NCBI RefSeq assembly: GCF_024213375.1
Contig: NZ_JANAVJ010000021.1
Coordinates: 1-64,000 of the forward strand
Direction: 5' to 3'
DNA length: 64,000 nt
Origin: Paenibacillus sp. MZ04-78.2
GTDB lineage: Bacteria; Bacillota; Bacilli; Paenibacillales; NBRC-103111
The notes beneath the pieces were generated by a model, which saw only the letters and a program-made list of their open reading frames with translations, had not been told where the DNA came from and made no database searches. This document shows, piece after piece, positions 1 through 6,671 of this stretch (its first letter is position 1; each line of letters starts with the position of its first letter). The position numbers and the translations under genes are program-made.

Positions 1-79
1 TATCGGTTCCGTTTTTCCATAGCTTCATTATAACTTATTTTTCACTCTCCCGTGTCTCAACCTATGGGAGCATTATAAT

Positions 80-108
80 CCCTCCCACTGTTTATTTCAC
101 TGGGAGGG
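80..108 (-). terminator. Hairpin downstream of the bacteriocin-export operon
   Basis: An 8-bp perfect inverted repeat (CCCTCCCA / TGGGAGGG) with a 13-nt AT-rich loop lies about 90 nt after the stop of the ABC ATPase. No clean T-run follows, so it may be a processing or weak termination site. The rest of 1-200 shows no gene that I can support. Confidence 0.35.
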
Positions 109-200
109 CCTAAATCTCTTTCCACATTGAGGTTAATATTTGCCGATGGGGCATTAGATAGAGCATGATAGTAGAGCCTACTACTTTTTAATGTATTAAT

Positions 201-884
201 TCAGCAAGATGATGTGATTTTGGGGGTGGAGCTTCTACCGTCCTTGATATAAATCGTTTCATCGCATATGTTAGCTACTTGTTGATCATGGGTTACTATA
301 ATTATAGTCTTCCCTTGTTTATTAAGCTGCTTAAAAATGGCCAAAATTCCTTCCTCCGTTTTTTCATCCAATGAGCCTGTAGGCTCGTCAGCCAAAATAA
401 TTTCAGGGTCTTGAACAATTGCTCTTGCTATCGCTATCCGCTGCATTTCTCCTCCAGATAACGTGTCTATCGATTTATCAACGACCTCCGTCATCTCAAG
501 GTCTTCCAATACACCTTTAACCTGTGCTTGTATTTTTGATTCAGGGTATTTCCTGTACTTTAACGGGAGCGCGATATTGTCAAATACATTTTTTGTGTCA
601 CATAATGCATAGTTTTGCAAAATAAATCCTATTTTGTCTCTCCTGAAATTAGCTAATTCATTCAAGGTTTTATTGCTTAAATTTTGACCTCTATATAAGT
701 ATTCACCGTTATCGCCTTTATCCAATCCAGCTATGATATTCAATAGCGTAGATTTCCCGGAACCACTTCTTCCCATGATAGCAACCATGGCCCCTTCTTC
801 TATGCTTAAATCAATTCCTTTCAGTACTTCTACTCGTTTTCCGCCGACCATATAAGATTTATGAAGATTTCTAATCGTAATCAT
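201..884 (-). CDS. ABC transporter ATP-binding protein, bacteriocin-export (LolD/MacB) type
   Basis: ATPase subunit of an ABC exporter, about 227 aa. Visible motifs are Walker A GRSGSGKST near residue 38, signature LSGGEMQR near 143, Walker B IILADEPTGSLD and a switch His in IIVTHD. The family (LolD/MacB and the lactococcin-972 export group) works with FtsX-like permeases, which here are the two genes just upstream. An upstream GTG overlaps the preceding stop, but the GGAG at 893-896 is correctly spaced only for the ATG at 884. It is the last gene of the operon. The ATPase assignment is secure; the substrate is inferred from the secreted peptide gene at the head of the operon. Confidence 0.9.
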   Translation of the reverse strand: MITIRNLHKSYMVGGKRVEVLKGIDLSIEEGAMVAIMGRSGSGKSTLLNIIAGLDKGDNGEYLYRGQNLSNKTLNELANFRRDKIGFILQNYALCDTKNVFDNIALPLKYRKYPESKIQAQVKGVLEDLEMTEVVDKSIDTLSGGEMQRIAIARAIVQDPEIILADEPTGSLDEKTEEGILAIFKQLNKQGKTIIIVTHDQQVANICDETIYIKDGRSSTPKITSSC

Positions 885-889
885 CGTTC

Positions 890-2185
890 TCACTCCGATC
901 TTTTAAGAAACGTACTGATTTGAAGTTGTTTAAATTTAAAGTGGAAAGGAACAGCACACAATAAAAAGATAGTACACATACCGAATAATAAGAAAACAAG
1001 ATAGCTGCTCAGGTTAACATCAATGATAACCGTATACAGGAAAGCAGAAATTAAACCGGGGACAGCGACCATACATGCAATTTCCGCTAGGAAATAAGCA
1101 AATATATGATTTAACGTTGCTCCTGATATAAGATGGACGGATAGATTTTTCATGTTTTCATTTAACTTCGCTACCATCATCATCGAAATGGTTATAACGC
1201 AAACAAAGAATATAGAAATAGCGACAAGGCCAAGAAGCCATACGTTTTCTTGAATGGCTGAAAAAATCAGGTTTAACGGCAAACTATTCGCACCTAATAA
1301 TTGCATATCATAAAATTGAGACCGGTTTTTGACTTGTTCCAACTTGTTCCTTACGGTATACTCATTCTCTGAACTAAAAATCTCCCCATTAATGAGCTGA
1401 AGATAATGTTTTTGTTGAAAACTGAAATCTTCCTTATTAGGGGGAGCACCATTGAACTGTTGAGCCGGCATAATAATATATCGATCCAAATAGAGTTCCC
1501 GCTTATTGGAGTTAAATACCATAGTGCTTTTATCGACAAACCCTTTGACAGAAAAGGTAAACTTTTTAAACAAATACCTCCCTTTCAGAGTATCGCCCAC
1601 TTGATACAAGCCTCTATATTCCGAACCCAATAGTACGGGGATGTTATCGTTATTGTTCTTGTTTTCGAAATCTTGCGAAGAAAAGGGCTCGCCCTCAATC
1701 ACATCTATTCCAAAATGATCAAACGCCTGTTTATTCATTTGCAACGCCTTGATTGAATAATATGGTCCGTCCTGTTTTTCATAAAACGAACCCTTTGTCT
1801 CTATTCCGCTCTCGTATCCGTAAATAAATTTTCTTTGGCTGTCTTCCCCAAAATTCAACAGCGCAACAGATTGATTGAAAATATAAATATATTTTTCATC
1901 CAGACTATTCTCTAAATTCCCATAAAAAATTTTAATTTTTGTCAAAAAATCAGGTTGCTTCATTAGTCTTTTTAATTCATCACTATCCAATATCGTGTCC
2001 GATAATTGATAAGCTGAAAATTTTTCCAAGTATTCAGCTTTTTTTGATTTTGAATCAATTTGATTGTAATTCAAGAATATCACGGTCAATATAAAAAATA
2101 GGATTAAAACCTGAAAAAAAATTAATGTGGATACGAGTTTTTTCTTGTTTATACTTTCCATGACTTCTTCAAGAATCATATTCAT
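890..2185 (-). CDS. ABC transporter permease, second half-size subunit
   Basis: Membrane protein of 431 aa with one N-terminal helix (about residues 17-39), a long extracytoplasmic region of about 270 residues, and three C-terminal helices, the FtsX/MacB permease plan. Its start overlaps the stop of the upstream permease in TAATG, so the two are probably translationally coupled. In lactococcin-972-type operons the partner is usually one large protein (DUF1430/TIGR01654); here the same amount of protein is divided between two genes that may form a heterodimer. Exact family membership is inferred from topology and context rather than from a recognised motif. Confidence 0.75.
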   Translation of the reverse strand: MNMILEEVMESINKKKLVSTLIFFQVLILFFILTVIFLNYNQIDSKSKKAEYLEKFSAYQLSDTILDSDELKRLMKQPDFLTKIKIFYGNLENSLDEKYIYIFNQSVALLNFGEDSQRKFIYGYESGIETKGSFYEKQDGPYYSIKALQMNKQAFDHFGIDVIEGEPFSSQDFENKNNNDNIPVLLGSEYRGLYQVGDTLKGRYLFKKFTFSVKGFVDKSTMVFNSNKRELYLDRYIIMPAQQFNGAPPNKEDFSFQQKHYLQLINGEIFSSENEYTVRNKLEQVKNRSQFYDMQLLGANSLPLNLIFSAIQENVWLLGLVAISIFFVCVITISMMMVAKLNENMKNLSVHLISGATLNHIFAYFLAEIACMVAVPGLISAFLYTVIIDVNLSSYLVFLLFGMCTIFLLCAVPFHFKFKQLQISTFLKRSE

Positions 2186-3231
2186 TAACGTTTGATTCCT
2201 TCCCGAACTAAAGCTCTATTCGTATTTTTTACAGTAATCAATAAAGAACAATACGAAGATAGAAGAACAAGGCCGTACCCAACCGATAAATAACTTAAAA
2301 ATAATTTTATCGTTTCCGTTGAATGGTTAGAGTATAGGATAATCAAGAAACCAACTGCGCAAACAAATAGATAGCAGAGGAACGTAATTACATAATACTG
2401 AAACGTATATTTTCTGAGCGGGATATGAGGTTTAATCCCCCCAATCCAAAGTAAACGAATCTCCTGCTTTTTTTTGTTCATCCAACGAATTGTAAATAAA
2501 ATACTTGAACTAATTAATAAGCCGATCACTGTATACATCATTATTTTACGGTAAATGTCTGTACCGAGATACTTCTGCGCGCCGCTATCCCCTCGATCTA
2601 ACATTTGAACATGAATTTTTGTGTTTTCTACCAGCAAAGAATTGTTTTTTATCATCGAGCTGTCTTGAGTATTTAATACATAGATATTGGACGGCAAAGC
2701 TTCTGAAGAATCAAAAGCATTTAAATTTAAGAGGACCGTAGTATCAATAAGTGAAGGGTAGGAAGCCCCCATCGTACCTATGATTTCGAAGTTTTTTCCT
2801 TGGTAAGGAAAATATAATTTTCCATTTTGTGATATCCATTTGGAACGATCCATTTCTTTTCCAACGACAGCGTATCTATGGTCATTAACAAAATCATGTT
2901 CCTGAAAGTATCTTCCTGAGACGATTGGCGGAGTGTACGTTTCTCCCGAGAAGTAGACGGCACGTACATGAAATTGTCCGGTTTCAAGTTCTTTAAACAA
3001 AGTAAATGGTTTTGATGAACGAAGCTTAGTCCAATCTACTCCTTTCATATTAACGTTATCTAGCATAAAAGCTAAACTATTCTGATTGTACAATCCCTTG
3101 GACAAGACATTGAGTTCCGATTGTTTGGCGTTATAATAACTAACCGTTACGATAATAATACTTAGTAAAATATAAAGGACAATAATCCAAAGTGCTTCAC
3201 TTCTTTGAATCTTCTTCATAATAGGATTCAT
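2185..3231 (-). CDS. ABC transporter permease, first half-size subunit
   Basis: Membrane protein of 348 aa with the same plan as its neighbour: a helix at about 15-35, an extracytoplasmic domain containing a GRYFQEHDF segment like MacB-type periplasmic domains, and three helices after residue 230. Its start lies 20 nt past the T-run of the hairpin that follows the bacteriocin gene, so expression depends on readthrough. It likely pairs with the downstream permease and the ATPase to export the secreted peptide or give immunity to it. The function is inferred from context. Confidence 0.72.
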   Translation of the reverse strand: MNPIMKKIQRSEALWIIVLYILLSIIIVTVSYYNAKQSELNVLSKGLYNQNSLAFMLDNVNMKGVDWTKLRSSKPFTLFKELETGQFHVRAVYFSGETYTPPIVSGRYFQEHDFVNDHRYAVVGKEMDRSKWISQNGKLYFPYQGKNFEIIGTMGASYPSLIDTTVLLNLNAFDSSEALPSNIYVLNTQDSSMIKNNSLLVENTKIHVQMLDRGDSGAQKYLGTDIYRKIMMYTVIGLLISSSILFTIRWMNKKKQEIRLLWIGGIKPHIPLRKYTFQYYVITFLCYLFVCAVGFLIILYSNHSTETIKLFLSYLSVGYGLVLLSSYCSLLITVKNTNRALVREGIKR

Positions 3232-3250
3232 TTTGTTCGCAACCCTTCAT

Positions 3251-3287
3251 AAAAAAGTGAAATTGCCATTTCTGGCAATTTCACTTT
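3251..3287 (-). terminator. Intrinsic terminator between bacteriocin and transporter genes
   Basis: A perfect 15-bp inverted repeat with a 4-nt loop, followed on the minus strand by a run of T. It sits directly after the bacteriocin stop and before the permease start, so it should make the peptide transcript more abundant than the transporter transcript. Confidence 0.8.
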
Positions 3288-3304
3288 CTTTCATCTAACG
3301 ATGA

Positions 3305-3715
3305 TTATTCTTCATTACCCCAAAATGTCTTACCTGAATATTCGGTTGGTCCCCAATCGGTTTCTGCATGAGTTTCGTCATAGTCCCATTGCCTTTTGCT
3401 ATCAAGCCTTACCATTCCCAACCAAGTCATTTGTGCTCTCGTATAGTGCCATTTACCTTTCCACTTAGTATGTCCTACAGCTTTGGCTTCTCTGAAATTA
3501 TTCGGATTATTTACCACTTTTCCTTCGTGTGAATTTGGATATTCCTTTACTTCATATGTCGAGATGAAGGGGGAAGGGTTTTGAGTACCATTATAGAAGT
3601 AACCCTTCCCCTCTTCCCATCCTCCTCCAACAGCATTGGAGTTTGCAAATGCAGAAGTCGAGATTGCACCGAAAGCTACCATTACCGCCAATGCTTTAGT
3701 CATCTTGTTAGTCAA
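3305..3715 (-). CDS. Lactococcin 972-like secreted bacteriocin candidate
   Basis: Secreted protein of 136 aa. A signal peptide ends at AFA-NS near residue 25, and the mature part begins VGGGWEEGKG, contains a HEGKVVNN segment and then TKWKGKWHYTRAQ. Lactococcin 972 and relatives have a GGxWxxG start, a SxY...H...VVNN block and a GKWxxA block, so the order of features fits, but this protein is longer and richer in charged residues. The start is TTG because GGGAGG is 9 nt upstream; the next ATG is too far. It is first in an operon with an ABC exporter. It could instead be a non-toxic secreted protein. Confidence 0.6.
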   Translation of the reverse strand: MTNKMTKALAVMVAFGAISTSAFANSNAVGGGWEEGKGYFYNGTQNPSPFISTYEVKEYPNSHEGKVVNNPNNFREAKAVGHTKWKGKWHYTRAQMTWLGMVRLDSKRQWDYDETHAETDWGPTEYSGKTFWGNEE

Positions 3716-3978
3716 CTTTTATAACCTCCCTTATTTAAGTTCAAACAAACTTAGTGATTTATTTGAAAGCTGGCCAGCTAATCAAATCATGATATTTTGA
3801 TCAATAGCAAGTTAGTTCTTACATATTCAATGCATGCACTTCAAGCAAAACAAGTCTTCCAAGTTCCATAATTATTTTATAAATTTGTCAGTTATCAAGC
3901 AACAACAATGGAATAGGTAAGAAATAAAAATAATGTCGAAAAAAAATACTAAGGCTTACGAAAATCATTCTCTTTTTA

Positions 3979-4422
3979 TTATTGATCTAAGGAACGGGCC
4001 GAAATTTGAAAGGACCCAGCAGAGCCGTCGGAGTTCGAAACGTATACTGTATATTTTCCATACGAACTCTTCCCATGAACTCTTTCGACGTCAAATTCAA
4101 ATTTATCTTGCTTGCCGGCGTCTAATGGCCCTCTTACTAGATTGTCTCCGTTAGGATATGTGAGTGAGTACGAGAATTCCTTTGATCCAGTATTTTTAAT
4201 GTAAAATCGCAAATCACCTCCACCTCTATACTGAAAGCTAGCCGTTCCTTCTCCATTAAAGGTGACGTGCTGATCAAGGAGTAATGCAAAAGGGGTAATT
4301 CCTCCTTTGTCGGACGGGATGATAATGGGATCATTAAAAGGAGGGGTTGCTGCATTAACGGAAGTTGTTACAGCGGTTAATGCTAAAGTAGAGATTGCAA
4401 GAGCAGCAAAAACTTTTTTCAT
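3979..4422 (-). CDS. Small secreted protein of unknown function
   Basis: Protein of 147 aa with a clear signal peptide (MKKVFAALAIST... cut after VNA-A near residue 25). The mature part is rich in Gly, Ser and aromatic residues with alternating polar/hydrophobic strands (FYIKNTGSKEFSYSLTYP, YGKYTVYVSNSDGSAG), suggesting a small beta-sandwich. GGAG is placed 10 nt upstream of the ATG. I do not recognise the family. It shares strand, AT-rich composition and signal-peptide style with the adjacent bacteriocin gene but has its own 260-bp upstream spacer, so it is probably a separate unit of the same acquired region. Confidence 0.6.
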   Translation of the reverse strand: MKKVFAALAISTLALTAVTTSVNAATPPFNDPIIIPSDKGGITPFALLLDQHVTFNGEGTASFQYRGGGDLRFYIKNTGSKEFSYSLTYPNGDNLVRGPLDAGKQDKFEFDVERVHGKSSYGKYTVYVSNSDGSAGSFQISARSLDQ

Positions 4423-4651
4423 TTGGCGTATTCTCCTTTTTTAGTTATTTAGGCACGAACATGTTTGGGGACATGTACACAAACATGGAAATAGTTTTCT
4501 TTTAGAAAAATATTAAGATATGAGTTTTATTTTACCAAATAAATAATATATTGTATATCCAACCTTTCGAGTCCTACTCAATCCAAAGGGAAACCCAAAT
4601 GAAAAGGACAACAATCAAAGGTCCCAGCAGAGTACCCACAATAACCGAAAT

Positions 4652-4870
4652 TCAGAACCCTCGTGTCATTATGAAGTTTCTTAAAGTATTCCGCTGCATA
4701 CGCCTTGCTCTAAGTCTTTTCAAGCAGTCTGCCATAAAATGTTCTGCAAAAGCTTCGTCACAATGTTGAAGCTCATTCCACAATTCAGCATGTAAGGCTT
4801 GAACCTCTGCATGTTTTTCACTGTAGCTCCCTTGTTTACTTGGGCGAAGAAGAAGTAACCGTAAGCCACG
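4652..4870 (-). pseudogene. Open stretch without a start, possible gene remnant
   Basis: This frame stays open for 72 codons with protein-like composition, including HAELWNELQHCDEAFAEHF and DCLKRLRARRMQRNTLRN, which read as amphipathic helices. It has no start codon preceded by a ribosome site, and an in-frame TGA stands just upstream. I do not recognise the family. A competing frame also reads openly here, so this is a tentative call. The remainder of 4423-5117 shows no other gene. Confidence 0.22.
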
Positions 4871-4990
4871 TCAACCCCATAATCCTTTTTTCGATTCGGG
4901 ACGAGTAAAGGAATTTCTTCTGATGAAGTTTGTAGAAACCGTTTTAATAAGAGATCATGTCAAGAAACTCCTCTATTCGTGGAACAACGT

Positions 4991-5041
4991 AAAAGATCGT
5001 CCCTTGTTCGCATGGTTTGCGGCAGGGACGATCTTTTTTTC
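4991..5041 (+). terminator. Strong intrinsic terminator with no obvious upstream gene
   Basis: A perfect 13-bp inverted repeat (AAAGATCGTCCCT / AGGGACGATCTTT) is followed by seven T on the plus strand and is also T-flanked on the minus strand. No coding gene is visible just upstream on either strand. Confidence 0.65.
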
Positions 5042-5117
5042 AACCAGGTCGCAGCTCCAAAAGCCAATTTGCGCCCTATTTCGATAGGATGCAACTATTT
5101 TTGCATTCAAAAAACAA

Positions 5118-5166
5118 CAAAATGTGATGCGACTTCCAAACATGAATATTACAATTTTGGTATAAT
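5118..5166 (+). promoter_or_regulatory. Promoter region of the first sda copy
   Basis: CAAAATGTGATGCG at 5118-5131 is followed after exactly 29 nt by an extended -10 element TGGTATAAT (TATAAT at 5161-5166). The same block and spacing recur before the second sda copy (5588-5601, then 5631-5636). No -35 hexamer close to TTGACA is present, so the conserved block may bind an activator or repressor. Confidence 0.55.
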
Positions 5167-5232
5167 CATGGAATTTTATTGAGAAATTTGAGATAACCAA
5201 CAGCAACGAATCCTAAGGATGGAGGATAACCG

Positions 5233-5430
5233 ATGCGCACGCTCAATGACGCTTGCCTTATTCAATGCTACAAGGATGCGGTCCGCCTTCAACTCGATCC
5301 CGAATTTATCGATCTGCTGCTATAAGAAATCCATAGACGTTCAACCGACCCCGTTTTTCGCAAAGTGTGGATGGCCGTATCCCATCTGGAACAAGAGACT
5401 ACGACTAGCGCCGCCTTCCATGCGATTTAA
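5233..5430 (+). pseudogene. sda: sda paralogue interrupted by an in-frame stop
   Basis: The reading frame from ATG 5233 encodes the Sda core (CYKDAVRLQLDPEFIDLLL), then meets TAA at 5323-5325 and continues in the same frame with EIHRRSTDPVFRKVWMA to a natural stop at 5428-5430. Sda is a small helical-hairpin protein that blocks sporulation histidine kinases. The intact paralogue 430 bp downstream has AAT (Asn) opposite the stop. GGAGG lies 7 nt before the ATG, and a terminator follows at 5496. Only a 30-residue first helix would be made, so this copy is probably inactive unless the stop is a sequencing error. Confidence 0.7.
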
Positions 5431-5495
5431 ACCTCGCCTTCCTTTTCTTATCTTTCCGGGCTCTTACGCTGTGTCGTACTAAAAAGCGCAGCGCA

Positions 5496-5533
5496 GGAGC
5501 TGGCATGACGCCCGCCCAGCTCGGAATTTTTTT
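5496..5533 (+). terminator. Terminator after the first sda copy
   Basis: GAGCTGG ... CCAGCTC stem with a 12-nt loop, then GGAA and seven T. It separates the two sda transcription units. Confidence 0.6.
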
Positions 5534-5546
5534 GATTTTGCGTCTT

Positions 5547-5555
5547 TTTTCCACA
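5547..5555 (+). promoter_or_regulatory. DnaA-box-like site upstream of sda
   Basis: TTTTCCACA matches the relaxed DnaA box TT(A/T)TNCACA and lies 75 bp upstream of the -10 element of the intact sda copy. In B. subtilis the sda promoter responds directly to DnaA, so the position makes sense. It is a single short match, so the call is tentative. Confidence 0.4.
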
Positions 5556-5587
5556 TATTGCAACAATATTTGCTATCCGACGAAAAA

Positions 5588-5636
5588 CAAAATGTGATGC
5601 GCCCGAGACCAACTAATACTATCATTTTAGTATAAA
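5588..5636 (+). promoter_or_regulatory. Promoter region of the intact sda copy
   Basis: Carries the same CAAAATGTGATGCG block (5588-5601) and 29-nt spacing to the -10 (TATAAA at 5631-5636) as the first copy, although the sequence between has diverged. Confidence 0.55.
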
Positions 5637-5665
5637 TATGGAAACGACTTTGAGTGGAGGCCAGT

Positions 5666-5872
5666 ATGGCAAGTTTGCGTTCTCTTAAAGACGATTGGCT
5701 CTTGGACTGCTACACCGATGCGGTCCGGCTTCAGCTTGATCCGACATTTATTCGTTTGCTGCTTAATGAAATTCACCGACGATTGCACGATCCGGTTTTT
5801 CGCCGGACCTGGTTCGTTCTTTCCGGAGACAGGTTACGGAGAGAAGAGAGAAGCAGGGGCTTAAGTTTTTAA
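5666..5872 (+). CDS. sda: Sporulation histidine kinase inhibitor Sda
   Basis: Small checkpoint protein of 68 aa. Sda binds the dimerisation/phosphotransfer domain of sporulation kinases and stops the Spo0A phosphorelay when replication is perturbed. The family pattern (L..LL..Y..A..L.L...FI.LL..EI.RR) is complete here: WLLDCYTDAVRLQLD, then FIRLLLNEIHRR. The C-terminal tail is about 20 residues longer than B. subtilis Sda. ATG at 5666 is chosen because GGAGG ends 5 nt before it; an upstream GTG overlaps that site. The gene is probably co-transcribed with the unknown gene 25 nt downstream. The kinase at 17581 is a plausible target. Confidence 0.82.
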   Translation: MASLRSLKDDWLLDCYTDAVRLQLDPTFIRLLLNEIHRRLHDPVFRRTWFVLSGDRLRREERSRGLSF

Positions 5873-5897
5873 TTCTGCTATGGAAGGACTACAGCAT

Positions 5898-6416
5898 ATG
5901 ATATTTGAGGGAGATATTACAAACAACTTCTTTAAACCGATCGGTTTTCGCGAGTCGCATCTTTTTTTCAACAGCGTTCCGCTTACGGAAGATACCCTGC
6001 GCATCGGCGCCTGGGGAATCGATGTCAGCAAAGGCTGGTGTGTCCAGAATCGGGTCCTTAAGCCGGACGAGGGCAGTCATTTTTATTTGTCCGGCATGGC
6101 GAAGATCGAGTTCCATCAGGTGTCGAAGGTAAGCGTTTCGACCGTTCTGTATCATTCCTTGGAGCAAAACAACGATTTTGTCCGAACCGCTGACGGGAAC
6201 AAGGTTTCCTTGTCCAAAGAGTGGGCCATTCGGGGAATTCCCCCACAGAGCCCCTATCTGTATCGTCTGACGGGAATGCTGGATTGGCCTCACGGGTACT
6301 GCGAGCTCGAAATTCATGCCGAGGGCCCTGTCCGTATTAGCTTCGATCCGAGCCGGCTAATCAACGTCAGCCGTTTCTTCGAAGCGCCGCAAAACTATGC
6401 GTACCCGTTTGTTTAG
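5898..6416 (+). CDS. Conserved-looking protein of unknown function, co-transcribed with sda
   Basis: Protein of 172 aa with no signal peptide or membrane segment. It is rich in aromatic residues and predicted strands (HLFFNSVPL, GAWGIDVSKGWCVQN, YRLTGMLDWPHGYCELEI), suggesting a compact beta fold. ATG 5898 is preferred because GGAAGGA lies 9 nt upstream; the in-frame ATG at 5880 has no ribosome site. It follows sda by 25 nt without a terminator, and a 13-bp hairpin at 6459 follows it. I do not recognise the family; a link to sporulation control is suggested only by position. Confidence 0.6.
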   Translation: MIFEGDITNNFFKPIGFRESHLFFNSVPLTEDTLRIGAWGIDVSKGWCVQNRVLKPDEGSHFYLSGMAKIEFHQVSKVSVSTVLYHSLEQNNDFVRTADGNKVSLSKEWAIRGIPPQSPYLYRLTGMLDWPHGYCELEIHAEGPVRISFDPSRLINVSRFFEAPQNYAYPFV

Positions 6417-6458
6417 GGGAAGCCGCCTGCCGGATCGGACCGTGGCTTAGCCCCACCC

Positions 6459-6505
6459 GCAAACAAGCACCTGGCAGCCGTTCCTCGGCCCCGGTGCTTG
6501 TTTGC
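6459..6505 (+). terminator. Hairpin after the sda operon
   Basis: Perfect 13-bp inverted repeat GCAAACAAGCACC / GGTGCTTGTTTGC with a 21-nt loop. No T-run follows, so it may act as a 3'-end stabiliser or factor-dependent terminator. Confidence 0.5.
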
Positions 6506-6564
6506 TATCTATCGAAATTTCATAGATCCTTCAGAAGATTTTACTATTATTATATGGTATATAT

Positions 6565-6594
6565 TTGAAATAGGTGATACAATAAATTATTGTA
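6565..6594 (+). promoter_or_regulatory. Promoter with overlapping palindrome before the subtilase gene
   Basis: TTGAAA (6565-6570), 17-nt spacer, TATTGT (6588-6593). A palindrome with 8-bp arms, TACAATAA-A-TTATTGTA (6578-6594), covers the -10 and could be an operator. The gene starts about 78 nt downstream. Confidence 0.45.
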
Positions 6595-6671
6595 AATGAT
6601 GTAAAACAAATCCGAATCGGGGGTGACGACACACTTTAGCTCTCAAAATCATAGTGAAAAGGAGTTTTGAT

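Noticed and set aside
5041-5117. DnaA box before the first sda copy
   Set aside because: No stretch close to TT(A/T)TNCACA was found there; only the second copy has one.
5323-5325. Recoding of the sda stop as selenocysteine or pyrrolysine
   Set aside because: The codon is TAA; selenocysteine uses TGA and pyrrolysine TAG. Readthrough is not supported by a stem-loop next to it.
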